DNA of 64,000 nucleotides from Diphasiastrum complanatum (lineage: Eukaryota > Streptophyta > Lycopodiopsida > Lycopodiales > Lycopodiaceae), in NCBI GenBank assembly GCA_029204225.1, contig CM055106.1:36244361-36308360 (forward strand). The letters run 5' to 3'. Positions 12,690 to 23,194 of the stretch are shown in pieces (positions within the stretch are counted from its first letter, which is position 1; the number at the start of each line of letters is the position of its first letter). The notes under the pieces are model-generated. The model was given only the letters and a program-made list of their open reading frames with translations. It did not search any database and had not been told where the DNA came from. A program made the translations under genes and the position numbers.

Positions 12690-15600
12690 ATGTCATCCAT
12701 GGGTGGATATTTGATGGAACCAAGTGAGAGACTCACTTCCACAAATTATTCCATTTGGAAAGTGAGAATGGAATCACTCCTAGTGATCCATGATCTATAT
12801 GACATAGTTCAAGGAGTAGAGGAAGAGCCTCAAACTCCCCAAGAACAAGCCAAATACAAGAAGAGAGCAAGATTAGCTCTACATTGCATAAAGTTAAATG
12901 TATGCAATGACCTCTTGAAAGAGGTGTCTTCTTGTACCTCATCCAAAGAGGCTTGGGATTCATTAAAGAGCATTTATGAATCCAACAATACTTCAAGAAT
13001 CCTCATGCTAAGAAATCAAGTTTTCCAAAGCATGAAAGGAAGTGGAGAGAGTGGACAAGAGTATGTTCTTAGGATCAAATCTCTTAACAAGGAGTTAAGT
13101 GCAATAGGAGAGAAGATCCAAGATCAAGAACTAGTACAAATCATTTTGAATGGTCTAAGTGATGAGTTTACCAACTTAGTCCAATCATTTGCCATTCAAG
13201 ACTCTCTTCCATCCATTGAAAAGTTGCACAATGTTCTTGTGGCCGAGGAGAGTAGGCTTCTACACCTCAAGACAAGAATGGATAGCATGTCACTTAATGG
13301 AGGAGAGGAGAAAGCTAACTTTACATCTAAAGGCAAGAAAAAGCAAAATCCATTCAAGAAAAATCAAGGCAAGGAGGCCGAGATGAAGAATGGAGGATCT
13401 ACCTCCAAAGGCAAAGTGAAGAACAAGGCAAAACTAAAGTGTTTCTTTTGTGGAAAGAAAGGACACTTTGCCTCAGAATGCTACTTGAAGAAGAATCAAC
13501 AAGCCAAAGGAGATCAAGGGAACATTGCTCAAGAGGAAGAATATGAGGATGGATTCAACACATCCTTAATGGTTGCATCTACACCAACTTCAAGTCAAGA
13601 CACATGGTGGATAGATAGTGGGGCTAGTTCCCACATGTCCTTTAACAAGCATTATTTTTCTACTCTTCTATCTTGTAATGACTCTAAGAAGTCAATATAC
13701 ACTGCTAGTGATCAAGCATGCAAGATAGATGGCATAGGATCTATACCTCTTTGTTTAGGCACATCTAAAAGGATAGATCTAGATAATGTTTTGTATGTTC
13801 CTACCATTTCAAGAAACTTGCTTAGTGTAGGACAATTAATGGACAATGGACTAGATGTACATTTCAAGAATGGAGTTTGTTCCATCTTGAAAAATGATAA
13901 GTGCATAGCTAGTGGCATTAAGCAAGGTAGACTTTTCAAGTTGGATGCTAATGTTGCAAGTGAAAGTGTGAACTTGGCTAGGGAGGAGCTAACTCAAGTG
14001 GAGCTTTGGCATAAGAGATTAGGCCATCCTAATCTTCAATCTATGGAGTCAATGGCAAGCAAGGAACTAGCTCTCGGCCTAGCAAGAGCTTTCAAGAAGT
14101 GTGGAAAAATGTGTGAGGCATGTGGCCTTGCAAATTCACACAAATCTTCTTACAAGAAATCTTCATCAAGATCTCTCTCTCCCTTGGATCTCATACATTC
14201 TGATGTACATAGTTTTTCACATGCAAGTAATGGAGGTGCCTTGATGTATGTAACTTTTATAGATGATTGTACTAGATTCACATGGATTGAGTTACTATCA
14301 AAGAAAAATCTTGTTTATGAAGCTTTCATTAAGTTCAAGTCTCTAGTAGAGAAACAACTTAGTACTTCTATCAAAGCACTAAGATGTGATAATGGAGGAG
14401 AGTACACCTCCAATAAAATGAAAGACTTTTGTGAGATCAATGGTATTAAGTTACAATACACTTGTTCCTACACCCCTCAACAAAATGGGGTGGCCGAGAG
14501 GAAAAATAGGAGTCTATGTGAGTGTGCAAAGTCCTTGAGGCTTGATGCATCACTTCCCATCTCATTTTGGGGAGAAGCCATAACATGTGCTAATTATTTG
14601 TGTAATAGACTTCCTAGTAGTGCTATAGATGGGATCTCACCTTATCAAGCCTTGTTTGATAAGAAACCCAATGTAAAATATTTTAAGATCTTTGGATGTA
14701 CTTGTTATGTACACATTCCTTTGGAGACTAGAAGGAAAGAAGATGCTACCTCCTTCAAAGGAATCTTTGTTGGCTATGGAGAAAATAGCAAGGGATATAG
14801 GATATATGATCCTACATCCAAGAAAGTAAAGGTAAGCAAGGATGTACTTTTTGATGAGTCACAATTTGCTAAGAGCTTGTCAAATGGATCTAACCCATTG
14901 TGCATTGAAGATCTTGACAAATCCGAGGAGGATCTTGACAAACCCGAGGAGGATCATGACAAACCCGAGGATGGAGATTTGGATCCAAGTCAAAAGGGGC
15001 CAAGAAGATCATCAAGGAGCAAGGCCGAGCCCTCAAGGCTTACCTATGTGGACAAGGGAAAGCAAAAGGAAGGCTCTACATCTTCTACCTCTTACTCTTT
15101 TTTAGCTACATTGATTGAAGAACCATCATCTTTTGAAGAAGCATGTAAATCTAAAGTTTGGAGAGATGCAATGCAAGTAGAGTATGATGCATTAGAAGAA
15201 AATCATACTTGGAATCTTGTAAATCTTCCAAGAGGAAAGAAACCACTTGCATGTAAGTGGATTTATAGAATTAAGTACAATCAAGATGGATCTATTAGTA
15301 AATACAAAGCTAGGCTTGTTGCTAAGGGATTTCTTCAAATAAAAGGATTGGATTATGAAGAAACATTTGCACCTGTAGCTAAGCTTGTAACTATTAGATT
15401 AATCATTTGCATTGCTACTTTGTTCAAATGGGATCTCTACCAAATGGATGTGACAAATGCCTTCTTGAATGGCTTCTTAGAAGAGGAAATCTACATGATG
15501 CAACCCGAGGGCTTCATCAAGATTGGTGAGGAGCAAAAGGTGTGCTACTTAAGGAAGAGCCTATATGGCTTGAAGCAAGCACCTAGAGCTTGGTACTCTA

Positions 15601-16670
15601 GGTTGCATGATTTTCTCTATTCCCTTGGCTTTGTACTAAGTGCTTATGAACCTTCTTTATATTTCAAATGTAATGAAGGAAAGATCATCATTTTGGTTCT
15701 TTATGTTGATGACATCATTATGACAGGAAATGATGATGATGGCATAGGCAAAGTAAAAGTTGACTTATCTAGTGAGTTCAAGATGGTAGATCTAGGCTTC
15801 CTAAAGTTTATACTTGGGATAGAAGTGTCTAGAAGTAGCAATTGTACTTTCATAAGTCAATCTAAGTATGCTACTTCCATTCTTGAAAGATTTGGTATGA
15901 AAGATTGTAAGGGGATTGACACCCCTATGGAGCATGTTGTGAAAGCAACTAATGAAGGTGATGAAGCATCCTTTGAGGACATCACTCTCTTTAGGAAGCT
16001 TATAGGCTCTCTAATCTATTTAACCATCACTAGACCTGACTTAAGTTTTTGTGTAAGCAAGTTGAGTCAAAGTATGCAAGCTCCTTTAATTCATCATTGG
16101 AAAAGTGCCAAGAGAGTACTTAGATATGTTTCTAGTACTAGATTTTTTGGTATACTTTATGAAGGATCTAACTTGCACTTGAGAGCCTACTCGGATTCAG
16201 ATTTTGCAGGTGACAAGATGGATAGGAAGTCCATTAGTGCATTTGCAACATTTCTTTGTGGAGGAGTGATATCTTGGCTTTCCAAAAAGCAAGATACAAT
16301 CTCACTATCTTCTTGTGAAGCCGAGTACAAGGCATTGACTTCAACAACCAAAGAGCTCTTATGGCTAAGAAGACTCTTGATGGAACTACATGTGCTAGAG
16401 GCCGAGGAGATCCCTTACATATTTTGTGACAATCAAGCTTCTCAACAAATTGCTTCAAATCCTATCTTCCATGCTAGAACAAAGCATATTGAGATAGCTC
16501 ACCACTTTGTGAGGGAGAAGGTACAATCCAAGGAAGTGCAACTACATCATGTACCATCATCCGAATGCATAGCTGATATCTTAACCAAACCATTGTCCAA
16601 AGATCCATTTTTTAAGTTAAGATATGCTCTTGGAATTGTAGATAGATGTACACTAGATTTGCCAAGTTAG
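12690..16670 (+). CDS. copia B gag-pol polyprotein, intact
   Basis: A single 1326-residue frame holds every Ty1/copia domain in the order gag, protease, integrase, RT, RNase H. Gag begins MSSMGGYLMEPSERL. The zinc knuckle CFFCGKKGHFASEC lies near residue 250 and the protease WWIDSGASSHM near 305. The integrase zinc part (WHKRLGHPN ... CEACG) lies near 440-480, with core residues in HSDVHSF (about 503), RCDNGGEY (about 565) and NGVAERKNR (about 601). RT shows QMDVTNAFLNGFLEEEIYM (about 918) and the catalytic YVDDI (about 1005). RNase H shows YSDSDFAGDK (about 1167) and SSCEAEYKALT (about 1206). The protein would copy the element RNA and insert the DNA. Length is normal for the superfamily. The start is the first ATG of the frame and aligns with the gag starts of C and E. 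Confidence 0.95.
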   Translation: MSSMGGYLMEPSERLTSTNYSIWKVRMESLLVIHDLYDIVQGVEEEPQTPQEQAKYKKRARLALHCIKLNVCNDLLKEVSSCTSSKEAWDSLKSIYESNNTSRILMLRNQVFQSMKGSGESGQEYVLRIKSLNKELSAIGEKIQDQELVQIILNGLSDEFTNLVQSFAIQDSLPSIEKLHNVLVAEESRLLHLKTRMDSMSLNGGEEKANFTSKGKKKQNPFKKNQGKEAEMKNGGSTSKGKVKNKAKLKCFFCGKKGHFASECYLKKNQQAKGDQGNIAQEEEYEDGFNTSLMVASTPTSSQDTWWIDSGASSHMSFNKHYFSTLLSCNDSKKSIYTASDQACKIDGIGSIPLCLGTSKRIDLDNVLYVPTISRNLLSVGQLMDNGLDVHFKNGVCSILKNDKCIASGIKQGRLFKLDANVASESVNLAREELTQVELWHKRLGHPNLQSMESMASKELALGLARAFKKCGKMCEACGLANSHKSSYKKSSSRSLSPLDLIHSDVHSFSHASNGGALMYVTFIDDCTRFTWIELLSKKNLVYEAFIKFKSLVEKQLSTSIKALRCDNGGEYTSNKMKDFCEINGIKLQYTCSYTPQQNGVAERKNRSLCECAKSLRLDASLPISFWGEAITCANYLCNRLPSSAIDGISPYQALFDKKPNVKYFKIFGCTCYVHIPLETRRKEDATSFKGIFVGYGENSKGYRIYDPTSKKVKVSKDVLFDESQFAKSLSNGSNPLCIEDLDKSEEDLDKPEEDHDKPEDGDLDPSQKGPRRSSRSKAEPSRLTYVDKGKQKEGSTSSTSYSFLATLIEEPSSFEEACKSKVWRDAMQVEYDALEENHTWNLVNLPRGKKPLACKWIYRIKYNQDGSISKYKARLVAKGFLQIKGLDYEETFAPVAKLVTIRLIICIATLFKWDLYQMDVTNAFLNGFLEEEIYMMQPEGFIKIGEEQKVCYLRKSLYGLKQAPRAWYSRLHDFLYSLGFVLSAYEPSLYFKCNEGKIIILVLYVDDIIMTGNDDDGIGKVKVDLSSEFKMVDLGFLKFILGIEVSRSSNCTFISQSKYATSILERFGMKDCKGIDTPMEHVVKATNEGDEASFEDITLFRKLIGSLIYLTITRPDLSFCVSKLSQSMQAPLIHHWKSAKRVLRYVSSTRFFGILYEGSNLHLRAYSDSDFAGDKMDRKSISAFATFLCGGVISWLSKKQDTISLSSCEAEYKALTSTTKELLWLRRLLMELHVLEAEEIPYIFCDNQASQQIASNPIFHARTKHIEIAHHFVREKVQSKEVQLHHVPSSECIADILTKPLSKDPFFKLRYALGIVDRCTLDLPS

Positions 16671-16683
16671 AAGTGAGGAGGAG

Positions 16684-17545
16684 TGTTGAAAATTGTCACT
16701 TCTCACTTGACATTGGTTCATGTAAATATTGATCAAACATTAGAATATGTTGATGATATGATTTCACACGTGTGGAGCATGTTCCCATGTGTGAAAGGAT
16801 GTACTTTTCATGTTTGTATATATCCAAATTGATTTTGTATCATTCTAGTTAGTGTGAACATGAAATGACTAGTTTTTAGTCAAGTTGACTAGTCACCTAC
16901 AAATTAGCTTTTCCTTGCATGTGCATGAGTAAATGCTCCCACATGGCAAGTGGATGTTCACATGTGTGTATAGAGTACTAGAAGATAAGAGTTGACCATT
17001 TTCCTTAGATCCTATTTTGTAGGGAATATTCCTATATTCTAGGAGACTAGCTTTTTGGATTTTAGTCATATTCTAGAAGGTCAACTATTGGATAAGGATC
17101 AAGGATGGATCAAATGGATAGATATGAGTGATGTGGCACTCTTCACACGTGTGAAGGCCTGCTGGACTGTACCAGACTCATGGATGTACTTGATCCATAA
17201 AAGGATCATCATTTTGCTAAGAAAATTGATGAGACTTTTGCACTCTACACTTTTGTGAGATTTCTAGTCATTTGTCTTGTGATTTTTATGCATGATTGCT
17301 ATCTAGTATCATTGTACTTGTTGTTTCAGGTGCAGGCCGTACAGTGGACAGTACTCCACACGTGTGAAGCCGCTCTCACTAAAAAATGATGTGTTGATCC
17401 ATTGCTCTTGCTTAAATCCAAGTGTAGTGAATCTAGATCAAGATCTAATGTGTAGAACTTGATAGATTCATTGATTAAGCAACCAATAACTCTCTATGAT
17501 TGTAAAGTACAATCATTATTGTCCTAAAAACTGTAAAATTTATCA
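16684..17545 (+). mobile_element. copia B 3' LTR
   Basis: Same length (862 bp) as the 5' LTR, with no mismatch seen by eye. Palindromes CACACGTGTG are at 16765-16774, 17144-17153 and 17357-17366. Followed by the target duplication GAGAA. Confidence 0.93.
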
Positions 17546-17550
17546 GAGAA

Positions 17551-17860
17551 GGATCCTACTTTGGATGGTGGTGATGATGGACCTTCATCAAGTCAAAAGC
17601 CAAGGAGAACATCAAGAGAAAGACAAGTACCTTCAAGGCTCACATATGATCAAAAGGGTAAGCAAGTAGTTTCTGGAAATTATGTTGCTTTCCTAACCTC
17701 TTTGGATGAGCCTACAAGTGTAGATCAAGCAAGGAAAGAAGAGGAGTGGATCCAAGCAATGGATCTTGAGTAACGATCTCTTATGAAGAGTGGAATATCT
17801 TTTGGAGGATCTTCTTGTGTACATGGAGCTATACAAGTGGATGGATGTTATCTTGCTGTA
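17551..17860 (+). pseudogene. copia A continuation: integrase-RT linker
   Basis: Right of element B the frame of A resumes: SSSQKPRRTSRERQVPSRL, then LDEPTSVDQARKEEEWIQAM. This is the linker before the RT domain in copia polyproteins (compare RRSSRSKAEPSRLTY in B). A TAA at about 17771 follows MDLE, and similarity fades within about 60 bases. The RT of A is therefore lost, and no 3' LTR of A was found. Confidence 0.75.
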
Positions 17861-18384
17861 AATTCAAGTATTGGATCTGGAAAACAAAGTTTGCTCAATG
17901 ACTTTGATGTTCAATTTGAAGATCAAGAGGTTGATCTCAAAGCACTTCAACTAGTCAACCTTCTCCCCTTCAGACTCCTTCCCAAAATTATCCTATTGCA
18001 AGCACTTCCCTCGTTTCACCCACTTCTCCTCAACTTGATGCCACTCCTTTTGGCACTCCCTTTGCCACATATCCATCAGTTGACATCTTGTTATCTTATG
18101 ACATAGATGTGGAGAGGCGCATAGTTGAGAATGACTGTGGTGCCTGTGTCATTACTCACATGAGACAACTCATGCATGTGGTCTTCAACAAGGAGATGTT
18201 CAAGGATTGGCCCAAACAATATAATAAAGACAAAAATTATGTCGTTGACCAGTTGTGTAGAGAGTTTCTAGTCCCCTTCCTTGATATGCAATTTGATCAA
18301 AAATGGATGGCGAGTCACGTGGGAGGTATGATGGAGCCACCGCAAATCAAAGATTTGAGATGCGGTGAAAGTTGGCAGATCTAG
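17861..18384 (+). pseudogene. possible C48 (Ulp1-like) cysteine protease C-terminal fragment
   Basis: A frame from about 17950 to 18384 reads through a Ser/Pro/Thr-rich stretch and then DILLSYDIDVERRIVENDCGA, CVITHMRQLM and PKQYNKDKNYVVDQLCREF. The segment NDCGACVITHMRQL resembles the catalytic-Cys motif of SUMO-protease-like C48 peptidases (usually DCGxFV), which plant transposons often carry. The catalytic His and Asp were not identified, and the frame upstream is broken. It could instead be an unrelated gene fragment. The domain call is an inference from one motif. Confidence 0.3.
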
Positions 18385-19690
18385 ATCGTCCCACATGCAC
18401 AAAGAAGACTAAAAATTTGCGAGGACAAAATTTCGAGAAAATTCAGATCAATTCACGCAACAACGAGAGACGGATTGGAGACTACAAGGCCTTCTCACTT
18501 GGGTAGCGGTGGCCAAGATTATTTTCATGCCCATTTCATAAGTCTCCCACCCATATGTTAAATTTGAATTAATGGAATTCAACAAAACTTATTCATCTTC
18601 GTTGCACGCAAGTATCACAATCCCAATCACATGCATCGCAGTCACATGAGTCCAATGTCCATGGCCAGCACAAGGACGATTCTGTTGGATCTAATTAGGT
18701 ATTTCATTCTAGCACACACGTATGTGAGAGTCCTGATTTAGTTTGCAATATATCTTTGTACTTGGATCATTTATGTATGAATACATATTTTGTTTATCAT
18801 AAGTGTCTTTCATTAGTCTTTAAGTTCATGAAATGTAATTCAAATATTTGACAGAATTATTAACAATTCCAAACAAATGATTTTGCTTACCAACTTCAAA
18901 AAAAGTGGTGCAAAAGACTCTTGGGATTGGATGGAATCCATTTTTAGGGCCAAATGGAGCCAGTATACTTGTTCCATTATGCCTTTGAAAAAAATTATTT
19001 TTGTTCCCTTGAAATAATTCTCAAGGAAATTCTTCGTATAAACCTCAAAATCACCCTCGGAAAACACTCTTATCCGAGCAGTCCACACCTTAAGGGATAT
19101 TTTGAGGGCCCTCGAGATATCCCTCGGAAAACACTCTTGTCTGAACAGTCGACATCCCGAGGGATATTCTAAGGTCCCTCGATATATCCCTTTGAAAACA
19201 CTCTTTAAACAACATAAAAATATTATGGGATGCCTCGGAAATTGATGCAATTATTGAGACTCTACTATCGAGGCATACATCGTTTGACATACCAACATAT
19301 AGGAATTTTTTTTTTAATTTTTGCTTTGTGCATCTCCATTATCTGTGGACATTCAGTCTATAAACAAGTTGTGTACTTAGCTAATCCATAGATAGTTCAC
19401 TCGACCCATCTATCGATGGTTCACTAGTTACACTAGGTTGATCTATCTCATCAAAGAGGGGGTTAGATATGCTATGGACCAAGGGGATACCCAACATCCC
19501 TGCAATCATGTCTTGATTCAGCACTTCGGGTTCCTAGCCCACAAGTACAAGATTCCCTTCACTATCCTCTTCGTTGAAACTTGTCAAAATCGATATTGTG
19601 GCCTTCTATTTATTGTATCCTCATCTATGGTACTAAACTAGAACTTGAAAATTTTGTAGATGAAATCAATTTTACTAGGTGGCAGGTACA
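18385..19690. other. no gene seen
   Basis: AT-rich spacer holding a 67-bp tandem repeat (listed separately). A short open frame at 19438-19641 (YLIKEGVRYAMDQGD...) has no recognised domain. Confidence 0.5.
19054..19205. repeat. 67-bp tandem repeat, about 2.2 copies
   Basis: The motif CCCTCGGAAAACACTC or CCCTTTGAAAACACTC starts at 19054, 19121 and 19188, exactly 67 bases apart. Each full unit also contains AGGGATATT and GGCCCTCGA or GGTCCCTCGA. Two short relatives of the motif (18981, 19006) lie to the left. Confidence 0.85.
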
Positions 19691-20197
19691 CAACTTCTAC
19701 ACCTAAGAATCAAGTCTCTCAATAGGGAGTAACTTGGAGAGAAGAATCAAGATAGTGAGCTTGTTCAGATTGTCCTTAATGTTCTAGGGAGAGTGACTTT
19801 TCAAATTTGGTCCAAAGCTTTGCAATCCAAGACACTTTGCCCACTATAGAAAAGCTTCACAATGTATTAGTGGTTGAAGAGTGTAGGATGATGCAAGAAT
19901 GAATGCTATTTCTTTGTAGGATGGTGATGAGAAAGCTAATTTCTCATTCAAAGGCAAGAAGAAGACCAATGGCAAGAAGAAGCACTTCAAGGAGACCAAG
20001 GAGGAGGATGAGGCTTCAAGCTCAAAGGGCAAGATCAAAGACAAGTCCAAGTACAAATGCTTTTTTTGTGGAAAGAAAGGACATTTTGCATCAGAATGTC
20101 TCAAGAAGAAGAAGGCACAAGAGAGCAAACAAAGCAACATTGCACATCAAGAGGAGGAGGATGAAGAAGAGTCAATTGTCTATGCTGTATCAGTAGG
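19690..20197 (+). pseudogene. copia gag fragment
   Basis: Broken frames encode part of a copia gag: SLNRE-like and LVQIVLN-like stretches near 19720-19780, then QDTLPTIEKLHNVLVVEE (about 19830-19880), DGDEKANFSFKGKKK, and a zinc knuckle CFFCGKKGHFASEC at about 20060-20100. It is very close to the gag of fragment D (32595-33490). It ends abruptly at about 20197, where antisense gypsy copy 3 begins. Confidence 0.7.
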
Positions 20198-21975
20198 GTG
20201 ATATTTTTTTGTTCACTTTTCCAAACTGTTTTGACATGGAGTACTTCATTAGATTCTTCAAATCCAGCACAAAAAAGTGGCTCTTGATGGACTTTTGGTT
20301 CTGCTTGAGCTAACTTTTGAGCTAAGACTTCTTTTTGCTTTTGGCACCAACTTCAGGAACTCTCCTAATGAAATATTGATCTTACTAGACAAAATATTCA
20401 TGAGCAGTTTTGTTTGCGGTGCTTCTGGTTCAATCATCTTGAAAGGTTCTTCATGATGATGCAACTGTTCATTCATATCTGTACGTGAATTTCTTGGTGG
20501 CTGCAATTGTGAGGAATGAACTTCGCTTGTTTCTTTAGCAACTTCAAGCTCCTCTTCTTCTTGCAGATGTTTAATCCATTTCCTCATATCTTGATATCTT
20601 CTTTTTTTTGCATGAAGATTTGGATAGACTCCAGATGTTGTTGGTATATCGATTAACGGTATAGAATCAACAGCTACTGGATCCGCTACTGGTTCTTTCT
20701 GCTTCTGTGCTCTGGTGACCACCATCAAGGTTATACTTGGTTTATTATGAGCTACTAGTCTTTGCTTGATTGTTATCAAATTTACAGGAGTTGTAGCTGG
20801 TGGTGGCTTCGGTCTTGCTGGACAATCTTTATAACAATGCCCATAACCACAGTCACGATAGAATGGTACAAATTTTTTTTTATTTGGACATTCTGCAACT
20901 CTGTGATTTTCTCCACATGCAAAGCATCCAAGTGGTGATTCGGTCCAATTTCTAGATGCTTGTTGTTGCATGATAGCATAAATAGCATACTGTTCTGAAG
21001 ATCCACCTTCTTGATCATTACTATAATTCCATTGCTCGGTACTTCTGTATGGTTCTGGTTCCATCAAATTGGCAGGAGGAGCGGGGGGCTTTGGTGCAAC
21101 AGGTAAGGCTAAACATTTCGGGTATGCAAGAGCAGATTGTCGAGGTCTGGCTGCTGGATTTCCTCCATACTGTGGTTCTTGGTATCCCATTTGGGCATAC
21201 TGTTGCTGAATTATCCGAGGATTGAAGTTGCAAAAAGCAATCTCATGATCAGACGAATTACACAAATGGCATACACTGATTTTCATTCATTTTTTCAATT
21301 GAAGACACTCGTTCACTGTGTAATTTTCTATACAAATAGAACACCAGACATTTTTCCTGGCAGGAAAAGTCTTTACAAACTTCTCAGGTTCTTTGTTCGC
21401 TTGTCCATGAAAATCTTCCAATGCTTTGATCTTCTCATCCATGTTTAAGTTTATCTTGAGGGAAAATTTCGCCATAGACTTCACAGGATTCAGCATAGAT
21501 ATGAAGAAATCTAACTGGATCTATTAATCCATTGTATTTTGGTAGATCCAAATGGGGTGCTCTTTTAACAATGATTGGATTAACTTCTTGAGGAGCACTT
21601 CTAGGGGCAGCCATCTTTATAGATTCAAATCAAGCAGACAATGAGATTGGATCTAGATTTTTCAATCAAAACCATCTCAGATCAGATCAGCTAGATCTAT
21701 TCCACTTTTCAAGAATCAAATTTCTAAAAAAAAAATTTGAAATTGATCAATCGATACTTTTCAAAAATGAAAAATTTCTCAGAATCCAAATCAGACTGTA
21801 TCAGATTTGACCCAAATTTTGATAGAGACTTGATCTAGAAAATCAGAATCTAAAACAGTACTGGTGAAGGTTCCCTTGGCGAATATTGGCTCAACGAAAG
21901 TTCAACAATGCTATTTTGAGAGAAAAAAACTCTCTCTGATCAGGCCTTTCTGACAATCTCTAAGGAAGGCTGAAT
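20198..21975 (-). mobile_element. gypsy copy 3, antisense, truncated
   Basis: The reverse complement matches copy 1 from roughly base 330 to 2525, with part of gag (roughly 830-1280 of copy 1) deleted. The long frame 20258-21286 carries CHLCNSSDHEIAFC, then GCFACGENHRVAEC and YRDCGYGHCYKDCP. The gag start is at 21614 (MAAPRSAPQEVNPI), without the stop found in copy 1. The leader extends to about 21975. The left end stops inside the protease region. Intact cysteine pairs lost in copy 1 suggest this copy decayed less. Confidence 0.8.
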
Positions 21976-21985
21976 AGGCAATTTT

Positions 21986-22956
21986 TTGGGGGACAAGGAA
22001 ATAATCCTTCTACTACACCACCACCCTCATGCATGGGAGTATCGAAATGGCATGGTGAATGGCTTAAATATCATGATGTTAATATTTTTATGGAATGAAT
22101 CCATTGATGGTATGAAACAGTTGTCTATGTTTCATAAATTACCATATTGGAGGAATTTATTGCAAAATCATTTATTGGATCTTATGCACATATTCAAAAA
22201 TGTCGGTGAATCACTATGGAACCACATCATTGGCATAAAAGACATCTTCGCAGCTCGTAAAGATCTACGAGCGGCCGACGTGAAAAGACCTTATTGGATT
22301 CAATACACTGAAGGTGAAGATGAGATTTTACCTAGCGTGCCATGGATTCTTACAAAAGAGCAACTCTCACATATAAAACATGTCATAAAACAAATGAGAA
22401 CTCCAACATGCTATGCACATTCTTTATGCAAATCATTTACCAATGATGATAAATTAAGTGGATTGAAATCACATGATTGGCACAAGATGTTGCAATTCAT
22501 ACTTCCACTTTCGATTTGAGGTCTTTTCAACGATGATATACTAAATACGCTTTACAATTTATTATCGATGATTAGGTTTGTATATCTTTTTGAACACTTG
22601 TATAAATATGTGCTATTTCAATATTTTTATGTGCTAAATAACCTAATGTTATATCAATTTTCTTGCAGGCGGATTTCCTCAAAAGAACTAAAAAATAGTT
22701 AATTGGATTCCATGAAAATCCAAATGAAATGGTATGTTTGTTGGAAAGAGATTTTCCAGCATTCTTTTTGGATATACAAGTTCACCTTCTAGTGCATTTG
22801 GTCAAAGAAGTATCAATTGCAGGATCTGTGCACACGCGATGGATGTTCTACCTTGAGCGTTTTATGAAAGTTTTGAAGGGCTTTATGAGACAAAAGGCAA
22901 GGCCAAAAAGTAGCGTTGCAAAAAGTGGCAAGCTTTATTTTATATCACTGAAATAA
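21986..22956 (+). pseudogene. CACTA (En/Spm) transposase fragment, TNP2 end plus DUF4218
   Basis: The first part reads LPYWRNLLQNHLLDLMHIFKN, close to the CACTA TNP2 motif with LDVMHIEKNV, then PWILTKEQ and SGLKSHDWHKMLQFILP, which begins DUF4218. A TGA at 22517 replaces an expected Arg. An intron fits well at 22576-22668 (GTTTGT ... TTGCAG, 93 bases); joining the exons gives MIRRISSKEL, matching the family. The second exon shifts frame once and then reads LERDFPAFFLDIQVHLLVHL and VHTRWMFYLERFMKVLKG. The DDE part is missing. No CACTA termini were found. Confidence 0.85.
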
Positions 22957-23194
22957 TCTCACAATTGCATCCTACAAGTCCAAAAATGTGGTGTAAGATT
23001 GCTCGCCGAATTCATCTTGACACAAAAATCTTAATACTATTATCTACAGATCTCCTAATAGAGATCAGGTTTAAACTCCAGTGGTCATTGCAAAATAAGA
23101 TTGAAATTTCTTTAGCTGCAATTCTGAGAACTATTTTTATTGACAATGCTAATGTTAATGCATAAAACAACAAGAAGCATTTAATATATCTTAC
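22957..23194. other. no gene seen
   Basis: Short stretch between the CACTA fragment and the presumed intron of the minus-strand locus at 23.2-24.0 kb. Its minus strand starts with a GTAAGA donor-like sequence at 23194. Confidence 0.4.

Larger units (their letters stand above)
11234..17545 (+). mobile_element. copia element B, complete and apparently young LTR retrotransposon
   Basis: This 6312-bp element has 862-bp LTRs at both ends, a primer site at 12096-12107, one full-length gag-pol frame, and a polypurine tract (AAGTGAGGAGGAG) just before the 3' LTR. A target duplication GAGAA lies at 11229-11233 and 17546-17550. It sits inside the integrase-RT linker of element A, whose reading continues at 17551. 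By eye the two LTRs show no difference, which implies recent insertion. No defect was seen in the frame. Confidence 0.95.

Noticed and set aside
19054-19205. Gene on either strand over the 67-bp repeat
   Set aside because: Open frames on both strands come from the repeat unit lacking stops; no motif seen.
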